Assembly: GCA_016867395.1 (NCBI GenBank)
Contig: VGJS01000006.1
Location: 51,825-115,824, forward strand
DNA: 64,000 nucleotides
From: Candidatus Handelsmanbacteria bacterium
Lineage (GTDB): Bacteria > Latescibacterota > UBA2968 > UBA8231
Reading direction: 5' to 3'
Part shown: positions 55,342-64,000 of the stretch, one piece after another
How the letters are laid out: every line of letters starts with the position of its first letter
Position numbering within the stretch: position 1 is the stretch's first letter
Translations under genes and position numbers: made by a program
The notes under the pieces: generated by a model
What the model was told of the DNA's origin: nothing
The model's input: the letters and a program-made list of their open reading frames with translations, nothing else
Database searches by the model: none

Positions 55342-55479
55342 GGTGAACGGCCCCTTCGGGCTTTCCTAAGGCGCGTCCTTCCCACCGTGCTCGCTCATCG
55401 CTCCGCTTTCCCTGCAACCCCTTCCGCGGACTTCCCTTCCCTACCGCCCTTTAGGAAAGCCCTTCGCGGCCTTTTCCCC
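55342..55479. repeat. Intergenic inverted-repeat element, copy C
   Basis: A 138-bp element, almost the same size as copy A. Its left arm ends GGGCTTTCCTAA (55358-55369), which pairs perfectly with TTAGGAAAGCCC (55451-55462). Outer bases also pair in part with the GGCCTTTTCCCC at the right end. Inner blocks AAGGCGCGTCCTT, GCTCGCTCATCGCTCCGCTT and CCGCGGACTTCCCTTCCC match copy B. It separates the CtBP-like dehydrogenase from the broken GH116 gene. Confidence 0.65.
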
Positions 55480-55489
55480 GCCACGCAGT

Positions 55490-56985
55490 TTAGCTGGCGG
55501 CCGCCGCGATGATCCGCTGCACCAGAGCACCCGGGCGGGTGGGGCCGGCAAAGTCCTGGCCGGCCAGGGCGGTGGGCAGGGACCATAAGTTCATGGATTG
55601 GAGGTAGTCGGTCCAGCCCTTGGCCCGGTCAGGTTCGCCGGTGTCGGCCTCGCCCCGGGTGCGGTTGGGTTGTTCCCAAGCGCAGCCGTGGCGGCAGATC
55701 AGGTTGTGCCAGGTGCGGTGCAAAAGGTCCAGGCCGAGCTCCTGTTTTCCCTCTTACAGGCAGAGCAGGGCCAGCACGTTGACCTGGGCCGGGAAGGAGC
55801 CGTAGGTGCCATAGTCCCAGATGCCCTGGCGGGCCGGGTCCCGGGGCGAGCCGTCGGGCTTGGCGAAGTTGACCACCCCATGGCGCGAGAAGGGGCACGC
55901 AGCAGCGCTGGATGGTCTCCGGGGTGGTCTGCACCCGCTCGGCGGGCAGGGCCAGGGGCAGGCCGTGATGGCGCAGAACGCATTCGCCGTCGAGCTAGAA
56001 GCTGAAGACCAGCTCTGACTGGCGGCCGGTCTTTGGATCAAAACAGTTCAGATAAGGCGAGCCCTGCCACAGGCGCGCCTCCATGGCCCCGGCCTTCAGC
56101 CAGGAGCGGCACTGGCGGGCGAAGGGTTCGTCCCCGGCCCAGTTGTACCCGCCCGCGTTCCAGGTGGCCGCGCACCAGCGCAGGACCAGGCGCACCACAT
56201 ATGACTGGCCCGGCTCCAGGGTGCAGTCCACGGCCACCGAGGCGCCGGGGGCATTGGGGCCGGCAGCGGGCAGGGAGCGGGGGCTGCACGCCCAGTTTTC
56301 GCCCAGGGGCGCCCAGGGCATGATAAGCCAGCGGAGCGTTTACCGCCACCCCTTCGAACTCCTCGCCCTTGACCTGCCGGCGGTTGAAGCGGTCGCTGCC
56401 GGCCTCCCGGGGGTCGGGTCCGGGAAAGGAGCAGGCCAGGCAGACGGGCAGCTAATCGGGAAAGGTGTTGCGCAGCCGCACCGCGAAGACCATGCCCGGC
56501 ATCAGAGAGGTGCGCAGATTACCGTGCAGAAAGCAGGTCCAGGCGCGCAGGCCACCTGCACTGGGCCGTCGAGGGTGAATTCGAGGATCGCCACCGGGTC
56601 GTAGCCCCAGTAGTGGATCGGGCAGGGGTGCGCATCCCGTCGAGTTGGAGATGGCCGACCCCGGGCTTGAGCGCTCCGGCAAAGGAGGCCCAGCCTTCCC
56701 CGCTCCAGCGGCGGTACGTGCCGCCGGGCTGGTATTGGTACTTGCTAACCCCCTCCTTGGGCTGGTCCTGGGCCAGCACCCAGGTGTGGCCCTCGGCGCT
56801 GACGCCCAGAAGCGGGGTATTGAACGGGCCGCGGCGGGAGGCAAAGGTGTTGAAGAGGGAGCAATACCCCAGCAGACCTGGTTGGTATCGCGGTAGATGA
56901 CGCCGCAGGCCGATGCGGAGAAACCCGAGGCGGCAAAGGCGTGCCATTCGCCACCGGGCAGGTCGGGGGGGAAGAGGCAGGGCAT
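55490..56985 (-). pseudogene. GH116/GBA2-type beta-glucosidase-like gene, broken
   Basis: The N-terminal sheet domain begins PCLFPPDLPGGEWHAFAASG and goes on FNTPLLGVSAEGHTWVLAQD. Later pieces read CSFPGPDPREAGSDRFNRRQ and LRWCAATWNAGGYNWAGDEP. The C-terminal toroid end follows: GVVNFAKPDGSPRDPARQGI, TWHNLICRHGCAWEQPNRTR and SMNLWSLPTALAGQDFAGPT. This order fits GH116/GBA2 glucosidases, which exceed 800 residues; only about 500 are left. TAG at 56452 and 55995, TAA at 55754 and several frameshifts break the frame, and part of the catalytic domain is gone. Its start is fused in frame to the URO-D gene upstream. Confidence 0.78.
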
Positions 56986-58116
56986 GGCTGAGTCCTTGTG
57001 GCAGGCGGCAAAGAGGGCCTGGAGTTTCTCGATGGGCACCTCGGGGGTGAGCACATTGGCTGGGCCCACCAGGAAACCGCCGCCAAAGCGTCGGCCCAGG
57101 CTGTCGATGGTGCGCCGCACCGCGTCCCCAATTTGTGGCGGAGTGGAGAGGTGGAGCCGTTGCAGGTCCACCGCCCCGCTGACGGTGACCCGCCCGCCAA
57201 AGGGCCGGGCCATCTCCTCCAGGTCCATGGCCCCCGGCTGCACCAGGTCGAGCAGGTCGATGCCCAGGTCGGTCGGCTCGTCGACGATGTCGGTGACCTG
57301 GCCGCAGCTGTCGAAGATCACCTCCATCCGGTGACGGGGGGCTTCGGCGAAGAAGGCCTGGTGGTAGTCGCGGAAGAACTCGGCCCACATGGCCCGCGAG
57401 ATCAGCAGCCCGGTATGCGAGCCCCAGTCCTCGCTCATGAAGAAGGCATCAACGCCCAGCTCGCGCCAGCGTCGGATCAGCTTGCGCGCGTAGCCGGCCA
57501 GGGCGTCGAGCAGGCGGCGCAGGGGTTTTTCGTTAAGGTAGAAGTCGGGGAAGAGGTCTTACATGTTGCGCAGGCATTGCAGCCGCGCGAAGAGGATCAG
57601 ATGGATGGCGCCGATGCCCTAGCGGTCAGCCTGGTGCATTGCAAAGGGGGGCAGGATCGAATCGAGCCGGCCGGGCGTCAAGGGGTCGGGCAGATGTTCG
57701 AGGTAGTCGTCGAGCTGGCCCCAGCTCTTGAGCGGGTGGTCGAGAGGCGTGGCGCCCACTCCTCCACCCACTCGCGCTGGCGGGTCAGGGCCTCCACCGC
57801 TTTGACGCGGGGCTGGCGCTGCCGGTCCATATACCCGATGGAAAAGTCGTAGGGGATGAGGGTCACCACGTCGTTGGGGTAGTGGCAGAAGAGGTCGGCC
57901 AGGGCCTGGTCGTGGCGCCGGGCCACGTCCGAGGGAGAGGCGCTTGAGCCGCACCAGGCAGCGGCCCGTGCCCTGGCGCCTGAGAGCCTGGCGGACCCAG
58001 GTCTTGCTGAGCGGGGCGGCGCGCTGGGCCACATTGACCTGCGCCTCGAAGCGGGCCAAGCAGACCTCCATCTCGGAAACGGGCAGTTGAAGGAAGTCAA
58101 TGGCAACAGAGGTCAC
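56986..58116 (-). pseudogene. URO-D-like gene 2, broken
   Basis: The N-terminal part reads PLSKTWVRQALRRQGTGRCL, then in another frame HYPNDVVTLIPYDFSIGYMD, then KSWGQLDDYLEHLPDPLTPG. The second half is long and clean: GVDAFFMSEDWGSHTGLLIS, HRMEVIFDSCGQVTDIVDEP, LDLVQPGAMDLEEMARPFGG and FGGGFLVGPANVLTPEVPIE. Stops are TAG 57619 and TAA 57559; two frameshifts lie near 57930 and 57760. The normal stop is lost, so the frame runs into the GH116 remnant. It belongs to the same broad family as genes 1, 3 and 4. Confidence 0.78.
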
Positions 58117-58168
58117 AGCAGCCTCTGCTTGAGTTCCATGGGGACCAGCGGGGAGTGGCGCCCCGGAT

Positions 58169-58762
58169 TTAGCGCCGGCCCAGCAGCCTCTTGGGCAGGA
58201 TCACCCAGTGGGCGCCCAGGTACACGTAGCGCCGGCCCAGGGCCACCCGGATGCCCCCGCCCGTTCCTTGGGCCTCATTGAAGAGCAGGCCCACGGTGCC
58301 GTAGGCGGTGCGGGGTTTGAGGCCGCGGAATCCCAGGCCCAGGGCCAGCTTGCCTGGCTTGCCGCCGAAGAAGGTGGTCTCCACGGGGGTGAAGCTCAAA
58401 TCGGCCCCCAGGGAAAGCAGGGCCCTGGTGTCGCCGCCGCAGCGGAAGGAGGAGACCAGGTACCCGGTCTTGGTGTCGTAGCAGCGCGGTGCGCCGTAGG
58501 CGTTATAGGTGCGCACGAAGCGGGCGTCGGCCTCGGCGCGCTGCTGCAAGAGAGCCAGGTCCAGGGCCTGTACTGCCAGTACCAGCCGCTGGCGGGCGAG
58601 GATTAGGTGAATGCCGGCGGGCACGTCGATGCCCAGCCCTCTTTGCTCCAGGTTGACGAACCCCAGCCCGATGGCCGCATAGACCCGGGGCGGCGGCTGC
58701 GTCTCCTGGGCAGCGAGGGTTCCAGCCGACAGCAGGAGCAAGAGCAGGGCAACGGCGCGCAT
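58169..58762 (-). CDS. Secreted outer-membrane-like protein, unknown function
   Basis: The 197-residue protein has a signal peptide (RAVALLLLLLSAGTLAAQET) and then repeated amphipathic strands: PRVYAAIGLGFVNLEQRGLG, RALLSLGADLSFTPVETTFF and GTGGGIRVALGRRYVYLGAH. The pattern fits an eight-stranded outer-membrane barrel, though it lacks a terminal aromatic residue. The family is unknown. It is undamaged despite lying among pseudogenes, which suggests it is still under selection. Confidence 0.65.
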   Translation of the reverse strand: MRAVALLLLLLSAGTLAAQETQPPPRVYAAIGLGFVNLEQRGLGIDVPAGIHLILARQRLVLAVQALDLALLQQRAEADARFVRTYNAYGAPRCYDTKTGYLVSSFRCGGDTRALLSLGADLSFTPVETTFFGGKPGKLALGLGFRGLKPRTAYGTVGLLFNEAQGTGGGIRVALGRRYVYLGAHWVILPKRLLGRR

Positions 58763-58876
58763 AGGGCATCCTGGAAAAGAGAACCACCTGAATAAACCCT
58801 CTTCTCGGCGCCAAAACAAGTCCCAGACCCGCGGGACAGCTTGCCAACTTCTTATCCCGCCGGCTCTGCCGGCCTT

Positions 58877-60361
58877 TCACCACAGGCGCAGGGCGCGCAG
58901 TTGCGAGGTCTTTTCGCGTTGGTGGGCCTCCATCCGCCGGAGCACGTCGTCAAGCAGCCACACCACCTCGGTCACGTACGGCCCCTTGTTGAGCATCACG
59001 CACTTGGCCCGCTCGGCCATGGCCGCGTCGGTGATCTGGGCCCGCGAGGGAATGCCGTTCTGCGAGAGGTTTTTCAAAACCTGGGTGGCCCAGGACACCG
59101 GCACCTGGGCCGCCTCGCACACCCATAGGATCTCCTCCTGGATCTCGGCCCGGTGCGGGAAACTGATCTCCACCGCCGCCAGGTCGCGCCGAGCGATCAT
59201 CACCCCAAGGGGTTGCCGGCCCGCGGCCCAGGCGATCCACTCGGGCAGATTGTGCAGGGCGTGCAGGGTCTCGATCTTGATGACGATGCCCAGAGACTCG
59301 GCCCGGTCCCCGGCCCGCTGCTGCAATTTGCCGATGAGGAGGTCCAGGTCCGCTGGGCGCTGCACGAAAGAATACCCCACCAGGTCGGCGTGGGTGGCGA
59401 CGAAATCTAGGTCGAGCAGATCCTTGCTGGTCAGGGGCTAAAGGGGCAACGCGGTATCGGGAAAATAGAGTCCCTTGCCCGGCGGCAGCTTCTCGCCCTT
59501 GGGCCGGGCCACTGCAACCTACAATACCGCCCCCTGCGGCCCTATTTCCTCTACCCGGCAGCCCCTCGTCGATCCACACCGGCGAGCCTACCTGAAGATG
59601 GTCGAGGACCACCGGATGGGTGCCACTTGCTCGGAAGGAGAAACGGTCGCTGGAGGAGGGCTGGGCCCGCACCAGCAGCAGCCGGTCGCCTCGAAAGAGC
59701 CGCTCCTGGCCCAGGGGGGGTCACCTGCTCGGTGCCGATCCTGTTGCCGGCCAGATCCATCAGCACCCGGCAGGGCCGGCCCAGGTCGCGCTCGGCCTGG
59801 GGCAGGCGGGTGATCATGGCGGCCCAGACCTGGGGATCGTCGTGGGCGCAGTTGAGGCAGGCGCGGTTCATGGCCGCCTCCAGCAGGCCGCGCAGCAACT
59901 CCGGGTCAGAGGACGCCGCGGTGGACAGGGTCAGCATGATGCGCACCGCGCGTCCGGCCGGTGCCTGGCCCAGCAGCAGGCGGGCGTTGTGGCGCAGGCA
60001 GCGCTCGCCGCGGAAGAAATCCCTGCGCAGGGGGCGGGGGGGTAGGTCGGCCTCTGGCGCGCCGCAAGGGGCGCCCGGGGTGGCGATCACCGCGTCGAGG
60101 TTGGGCAGCACCCGCCCCTCGCGGCGGCCCAGGGAGTAGAGGCCCCAGGCCAACAGGACCTGCTGCAAGGGGCGGATGTCGCGCTTGCGCAGGGCCAGGT
60201 AGTGGGCCAGGTGTGGGCGCTGGCGCGGAAAGAGCGCCGACGGATCAGGGGCTGCCAGCGCGCCAGAGTGGCCTGGCCCTCGGCCAGTACCGCCTGGCGC
60301 AGCCCTTGCAGTTCGGCCAGAAGGGGCGAGGGTCGGCACGCAGGGCATCAGGGGAGGCCAT
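58877..60361 (-). pseudogene. Pyruvate kinase-like gene, broken
   Basis: The ATG at 60361 begins ASPDALRADPRPLLAELQGL. After a shift come HLAHYLALRKRDIRPLQQVL, DPELLRGLLEAAMNRACLNC and RPCRVLMDLAGNRIGTEQV, the atypical pyruvate kinase start. After further shifts and TAGs at 59519 and 59438 the barrel end is clean: GIVIKIETLHALHNLPEWI, LGVMIARRDLAAVEISFP, WATQVLKNLSQNGIPSRAQI and AKCVMLNKGPYVTEVVWLLD. The usual MIARGDL reads MIARRDL, a change at a key Gly. The C-terminal regulatory domain is absent, as in short plant- and cyanobacteria-like forms. It cannot make a full enzyme. Confidence 0.82.
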
Positions 60362-60383
60362 GGCGGCGCGGCTCCAGGGGGTT

Positions 60384-60993
60384 TCAGTAGTTGCCCTTGC
60401 GCCGCCACAGGTCGAGGATCAGCTCGTAGCGACGCAGGGCCATGCCAGTGTACACCAATTGCTGGTGGAAAAGATGTACCCGCCCCCAGGCATGCCGCTT
60501 TGCAGGGCGTAGCGCGCCGATACCAGGCACTCCTCGTCCGTCCCCGAATCGAGCAGGCCGCAGTTGACATTGACGATCAGGCAGACCCGGCTACCCACCT
60601 GATTCTTCACCACTGCCAGATCCGCCTCGCCCTGTGGGTCCAGGGAGTGGAGGGCGTGGGGCTCCCCTTCCAGCAACTGGTTTAAGATGGGAATGATATT
60701 GCCGGCGGTGTGCTTGATCACGTAGTGGCCCTGCTAACAGTAGCCGTGGATCAGCCGGGCCAGGTACGGGGTGACGAACTCGGTGAACCACTCGGGCCGC
60801 AGGAAGGGGCCGGTGTTGAAGCAGTAGTCGGCGCACAGGGCAAAGCCATCGAGGCCGCCGTAGGCCTTCAGGCGTTCCCCCCGTTCCAGGGCCTGGTCCA
60901 CCAGGCACTCGGCCTCGTCCTTGACCTGCTGGGGTTCCTCCACCAGCCGGGCGCACCAGGATTCCATCGCGGTACCCGCGGGGATGCTGTAGG
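60384..60993 (-). pseudogene. URO-D-like gene 3, 3' part (split by IS)
   Basis: This is the downstream half of a URO-D-like gene cut by the insertion sequence. It resumes at TYSIPAGTAMESWCARLVEE and reads KAYGGLDGFALCADYCFNTG, then GPFLRPEWFTEFVTPYLARL. A TAG at 60734 follows, then VIKHTAGNIIPILNQLLEGE, CLIVNVNCGLLDSGTDEECL and ALQSGMPGGGYIFSTSN. A late frameshift near 60455 precedes the end LRRYELILDLWRRKGNY at 60384. The broken pyruvate kinase starts 22 bases after it. Confidence 0.82.
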
Positions 60994-61003
60994 TGAGGTA
61001 CAA

Positions 61004-61023
61004 ACCGGGTAGATTGGTAACAG
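61004..61023 (+). repeat. Diverged extra copy of the IS terminal repeat (left)
   Basis: ACCGGGTAGATTGGTAACAG matches the inner repeat at 61029-61048 at most positions and is separated from it by five bases. It may be part of the functional left end or the scar of an earlier nested insertion. Confidence 0.5.
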
Positions 61024-61028
61024 ATCAT

Positions 61029-61047
61029 ACCGGGATGATGGGTAACA
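61029..61047 (+). repeat. IS terminal inverted repeat, left
   Basis: A 19-bp sequence that is the exact reverse complement of 62264-62282. Confidence 0.85.
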
Positions 61048-61089
61048 GGTACCGCTAACTTATGGGCCCCCTCAGCAGGAGGCTGGCCC

Positions 61090-62241
61090 ATGCCCTGGAT
61101 GGAGACCTCACCCATGCAATCCCGCACCCGCTTCGTCGCCGATGACCGCCTCGGCCTCTTTAGCCACACCGAGCTATGCGCCCGATACAGCATCAGCCGA
61201 AAAACCGGCTACAAATGGCTCGCCCGTTACCACCACGAGGGCCTGGATGGACTCCAAGACCGCAGCCATGCACCCCACCACTGCCCCCACCGCATCTCCC
61301 AAGACATGGCCGATCTGATTTGTAGCGCCCGACGACTACACCCCGACTGGGGGCCCGAAAAACTCCTCGACTGGCTGGCACCCAGACACCCCCATATCAC
61401 CCACTGGCTCGCCACCAGTACCGTGGGCGATATCCTGAAACGAATGGGTATGGTCCCAAAACAACGACGCACACGATCCCATCACCACCTCGGCAGCATC
61501 CCGCCCCATACCCAGCAGCCCAACGACCTGTGGACCGCCGACTTCAAAGGCCAATTCCACACCGGCAATGGTGCCTGCTGCTTCCCCCTCACCATCGCCG
61601 ATCACCACTCCCGATTCCTCCTGACTTGTCGGAGTCTACCTAACGTCAATACCCTCAGCGCTTTCCCCCTCTTCGAACGCACCTTCCAGCTCTTCGGCCT
61701 ACCCAATGCCATCCGCACTGACAACGGCATTCCCTTCGCCTCCTGCAGTATCCACGGCCTTTCCCAGCTCAACGTTTGGTGGATGAGACTGAGTATCCAG
61801 CATCAACGCATCCGACCCGCGTCCCCACAGAAAAACGGCGCCCATGAGCGCATGCACAAAACCCTCAAGGCTGCCACCTGCAGACCACCCAAACACACCC
61901 TCGGCGCCCAACAACGCGCCTTCACCAACTTCCAACATCTCTACAACCACGAACGGCCACACCAGGCCCTACACGGCAACACCCCAGGCCCGTGCTACCA
62001 ACCCTCGTTAAGACCCTTTCCCAGCAAGCTCCCCCCTCTCGAATACCCCGGGCACTTCCTCATCAAACGCGTCACCGAGGCCGGCACCATGCGGCTCAAG
62101 GACAAACTCCTCTTCCTCGCCAACCCCCTCAAATTCCTACACGTCGGACTCGAGGAAACCGACGATGGCATCTGGAGCATCCACTTCGCCAACGTCCTCC
62201 TCGCCAAGGTCGATGAGCGAGACATGATCCTCAGAGAATGA
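61090..62241 (+). CDS. IS481 family transposase (DDE integrase core)
   Basis: A 383-residue transposase. The N-terminal helix-turn-helix is ELCARYSISRKTGYKWLARY. The catalytic DDE residues are in NDLWTADFKGQF, AIRTDNGIPFASCS and KNGAHERMHKTLKAA. The C-terminal part (YNHERPHQALHGNTPGPCYQ) is typical of the IS481/IS3-type integrase core. The ATG at 61090 fits the family start (PWMETSPMQSRTRFVADD). The frame is intact and the inverted repeats are perfect, so the element may still be mobile. Its codon use is less GC-biased (CAC/CAT, CCC-rich) than neighbours, consistent with arrival by transfer. Confidence 0.93.
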   Translation: MPWMETSPMQSRTRFVADDRLGLFSHTELCARYSISRKTGYKWLARYHHEGLDGLQDRSHAPHHCPHRISQDMADLICSARRLHPDWGPEKLLDWLAPRHPHITHWLATSTVGDILKRMGMVPKQRRTRSHHHLGSIPPHTQQPNDLWTADFKGQFHTGNGACCFPLTIADHHSRFLLTCRSLPNVNTLSAFPLFERTFQLFGLPNAIRTDNGIPFASCSIHGLSQLNVWWMRLSIQHQRIRPASPQKNGAHERMHKTLKAATCRPPKHTLGAQQRAFTNFQHLYNHERPHQALHGNTPGPCYQPSLRPFPSKLPPLEYPGHFLIKRVTEAGTMRLKDKLLFLANPLKFLHVGLEETDDGIWSIHFANVLLAKVDERDMILRE

Positions 62242-62263
62242 CACCCATATACCACCCAAAAAG

Positions 62264-62282
62264 TGTTACCCATCATCCCGGT
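62264..62282 (-). repeat. IS terminal inverted repeat, right
   Basis: TGTTACCCATCATCCCGGT, the exact inverse of the left repeat at 61029-61047. It begins 22 bases after the transposase stop. Confidence 0.85.
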
Positions 62283-62291
62283 TGCTCATGA

Positions 62292-62615
62292 CGTCGCCGT
62301 GCAGCATCAGGAAATACTCCTGGCCACTCAACTGGCGCACTGGGTCGATAAGGCGCAGCACCTCCTCCTCGCGACCGGGGTTGGGGTGGAGGAAGATGGC
62401 GTCGTGTTCAAAGCGGCGGGCCGTGGCGACGAAGAGTTCAGCCATGTCGTGCTGGTGCAGTTGGCGCTCCCCCTCCTCCATCTGGTCCCACTGGTGGTAG
62501 CTGCGGTGGGAGGTGTGGACCTTGCCGAGGCTTCCATAGACAAAAAAAACCAGCTCAAAATGGAGCACCTGGGTGCCGGGTAGGGGCGGCCGGCGTACCA
62601 GGGCGTGGATGAAGT
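62292..62615 (-). pseudogene. URO-D-like gene 3, 5' part (split by IS)
   Basis: This is the upstream half of the IS-split gene: TPRQHFIHALVRRPPLPGTQ, FELVFFVYGSLGKVHTSHRS, YHQWDQMEEGERQLHQHDMA, RRFEHDAIFLHPNPGREEEV and SGQEYFLMLHGDV. It then enters the insertion sequence. No start codon is present: the frame is continuous with the end of URO-D gene 4 (LANYRAALAAL), which suggests a deletion that fused the two genes before or after the IS arrived. Confidence 0.8.
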
Positions 62616-63676
62616 GCTGGCGGGGGGTGAGGGCCGCCAGGGCAGCGCGGTAGTTGGCCAGGGGGACGTCCGAGGGCGCCGAATGGTCCGAATGGAAGAG
62701 GTATTCCCCGCCCGGTTTGGCTGCCTCCACCTTGAGGCGCACCTCCTCGGTGGCCTCTTCGGTGCCGGCGGCGAGCTGGCGCCCGTCGATTTTGCCAGAG
62801 GGCCAGGCGGCCTCCGTAGCGCGGCTTGAGCTGGCGCGCGTCAAGGTTGGCCTTGGCTTCGAGGGGGTGGAGGGCCGAGAAGCCGGCGTCGAGAAAGTGG
62901 GGGATGAGGGGGCCCACGTCGCCGTCAGAGTGGAGGATGGTCCTGATCCTGTCTTTGGCGAAGTGGGCGCACATCCGGCGGCGGCAGGGCTACACTAGTT
63001 CGCAGTAGAGCTGGGGTGAAATGAGGGGGGCGCTGTGGTATCCCAGGTCATCGGCCAGAAAGGCCCCGTTGAATTCGATGCCCAGGGCCTTGAGTCCGTT
63101 GTACAGGCCCAGGATCAGCCGGGTGTGGGCCGCGAACATCTCGGCGATCAGCTCGGGGTCGTCCAGCATCCACATCAGCAGATTCTCCATGCCGATCTTC
63201 TGCCAGGTGGGATGGAAACAGGCGTTTACGGAGTAGCAGATGAAGCGTCCCTTGGCCCGTTCGGCGCGGTAGAGGTCGAGGATGCCGGCGGGCATGCGGC
63301 TGGGGTGGTATTCGGCCCGTTCCTTGAGGCGCTGCCAGTCCTCGCGGCCCTTGATGGAGAAGTTGAGCCACTAGGGGGTCGAGTCGTCGCCCTCAGCCAG
63401 GTCGCGGCGGGTGGCCCCGTTGGCGTCCACGTAGAGGCGGTAGCGGGGATTGTCCTCCAAGCGGCGCCGGGCCAGTTGCAGGGTGTAGTCGCCGCCGTGG
63501 CGGGCGATCTCGCAGCCGAAGTACTCGGCTGGGTCCACCCCGGCGGGCAGGCCCTCGCCCCGCCAGCGCTGGCGGGTGCTCAGCCAGTACGCGTCCTGGA
63601 AGGGAACCCGGTCGGGCACCTGGCCGTCGAGCACGGCCCGCAGCCGTTCTCTGGAGGTCATGACTGCTCTGGCCAT
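62616..63676 (-). pseudogene. URO-D-like gene 4 with two TAG codons and a frameshift
   Basis: The start at 63676 (or the ATG at 63661) leads into SRERLRAVLDGQVPDRVPFQ, DYTLQLARRRLEDNPRYRLY. TAG at 63371 is followed by WLNFSIKGREDWQRLKERAE, CYSVNACFHPTWQKIGMENL, GLKALGIEFNGAFLADDLGY. TAG at 62990 is followed by CAHFAKDRIRTILHSDGDVG and FSALHPLEAKANLDARQLK. A frameshift near 62810 leads to EYLFHSDHSAPSDVPLANYR. Apart from these lesions the whole barrel can be read, so inactivation may be recent. The function is not the haem enzyme's, because the sequence differs strongly; a methyltransferase-like role is possible. Confidence 0.82.
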
Positions 63677-63736
63677 GGGGCACGTTCTAAGGTGGAAGGT
63701 GGAAAAAAATAAAAAACAAGGGTAATGCCTCAGGAG

Positions 63737-63795
63737 AGGGTGTCGGGGAAAAAACTGTTCCAGCCTTTCCCAAGGCGCGGACTTGCCGCCTCTAT
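63737..63795. repeat. Partial copy D of the intergenic repeat family
   Basis: TTCCAGCCTTTCCCAAGGCG (63760-63779) continues CGGACTTG, matching the left block of copies A, B and C, and GTGTCGGGGA just before it matches the flank of copy B (GTGTCGGTGA). The right half of the element is missing. It lies upstream of URO-D gene 4, between divergent genes. Confidence 0.55.
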
Positions 63796-63922
63796 AAGTG
63801 GAAACCTGCAACAGGGATGGCCCAGTGTGACGGGGATGCACCCTTGCGCCGAGACCGGATAATGGTGAAAATTCTCCCGGTCATCGGACGCGAGAGCCTA
63901 CCTTTACCTGAGGAGCAGTTTC

Positions 63923-64000
63923 ATGTCGAACACCGTTTCCTACCGCATCGGCTCGCTGAAGAACCGCCACCTGCCTTTTGCCCAGGTGGCGGAGATGGGC
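63923..64000 (+). CDS. Sugar phosphate isomerase/epimerase-like protein, 5' end
   Basis: An ATG at 63923, nine bases after GAGGAG, starts SNTVSYRIGSLKNRHLPFAQ and then VAEMG before the window ends. The opening resembles TIM-barrel isomerase or epimerase proteins of the kind encoded at 21258. Only 26 codons are visible, so the call rests on a short motif. Confidence 0.5.
   Translation, partial: MSNTVSYRIGSLKNRHLPFAQVAEMG

Larger units (their letters stand above)
60997..62288 (+). mobile_element. IS481-like insertion sequence inside URO-D-like gene 3
   Basis: The element is about 1.29 kb. Perfect 19-bp terminal inverted repeats ACCGGGATGATGGGTAACA lie at 61029-61047 and, inverted, at 62264-62282. 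A diverged second copy of the repeat (ACCGGGTAGATTGGTAACAG) lies just outside the left end at 61004-61023. The target gene reads GDV on one side (up to about 62292) and TYSIPAG on the other, so the outer limits are near 60997 and 62288, with TGA on both flanks as a possible 3-bp duplication. It carries one intact transposase gene. Confidence 0.82.

Noticed and set aside
53628..63676. Haem-biosynthesis role for the URO-D-like genes
   Set aside because: They lack haem-pathway neighbours, are diverse from one another, and their motifs differ from HemE.

Overview
The window is about 64 kb of GC-rich bacterial chromosome. It has no rRNA, CRISPR, phage or plasmid module; its only RNA gene is one tRNA-Glu and its only intact mobile element is one insertion sequence. 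The gene content suggests an uncultured Gram-negative of the Latescibacterota type or a relative in the wider FCB/Planctomycetota-like assemblage. The evidence is a very large C25 (gingipain-type) peptidase and a second secreted protein with FlgD-like C-terminal domains, a heparinase-like gene with a dockerin-like tail, an Mla lipid-transport system, and many Gfo/Idh/MocA, ThuA, lactonase, UbiD and URO-D-like genes. The taxonomic placement is an inference, not something read directly.

Layout. 1-2900: end of rseP, queG and an Eis-like acetyltransferase. 2901-7458: a LysE-type exporter, a DUF6886-like protein, a YdeI-like protein and an outer-membrane-like protein, mixed with fragments of at least five other genes. 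7463-11668: a minus-strand set of 2-hydroxyacid dehydrogenase, ThuA protein, two lactonase-fold paralogues and a zinc-ribbon protein. 11731-14299: mlaEFD behind a perfect inverted repeat. 14320-19643: a run of broken genes around a tRNA-Glu. 19662-25157: amidase, sugar-phosphate isomerase, Gfo/Idh oxidoreductase and UbiD decarboxylase. 25249-29627: a GT39/TPR membrane protein facing three broken glycan genes. 29723-41526: an intact conserved block with aconitase, two related lipoproteins, an L,D-transpeptidase, a possible degenerate transpeptidase, a class A penicillin-binding protein, citrate synthase and an oxidoreductase. 41585-43865: a broken membrane protein and a broken cation-diffusion transporter. 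43910-51578: O-antigen ligase, C25 peptidase, coiled-coil protein and Cys-rich protein. 51660-63676: an almost wholly decayed catabolic region (heparinase, GH116-type glucosidase, pyruvate kinase, four URO-D-like genes) with an IS481-like element inside one URO-D gene. 63923-end: start of another TIM-barrel isomerase.

The most striking feature is the sharp division between intact and decayed genes. About 38 kb of genes show no lesion at all, while about 20 others carry 22 in-frame nonsense codons, numerous frameshifts, internal deletions and one IS insertion. This looks like active erosion of a carbohydrate and aromatic catabolism repertoire, with core metabolism and envelope genes kept. A second pattern is a family of roughly 137-bp intergenic inverted repeats, found between minus-strand metabolic genes at 10.2 kb, 23.1 kb and 55.3 kb, with a half copy at 63.7 kb.
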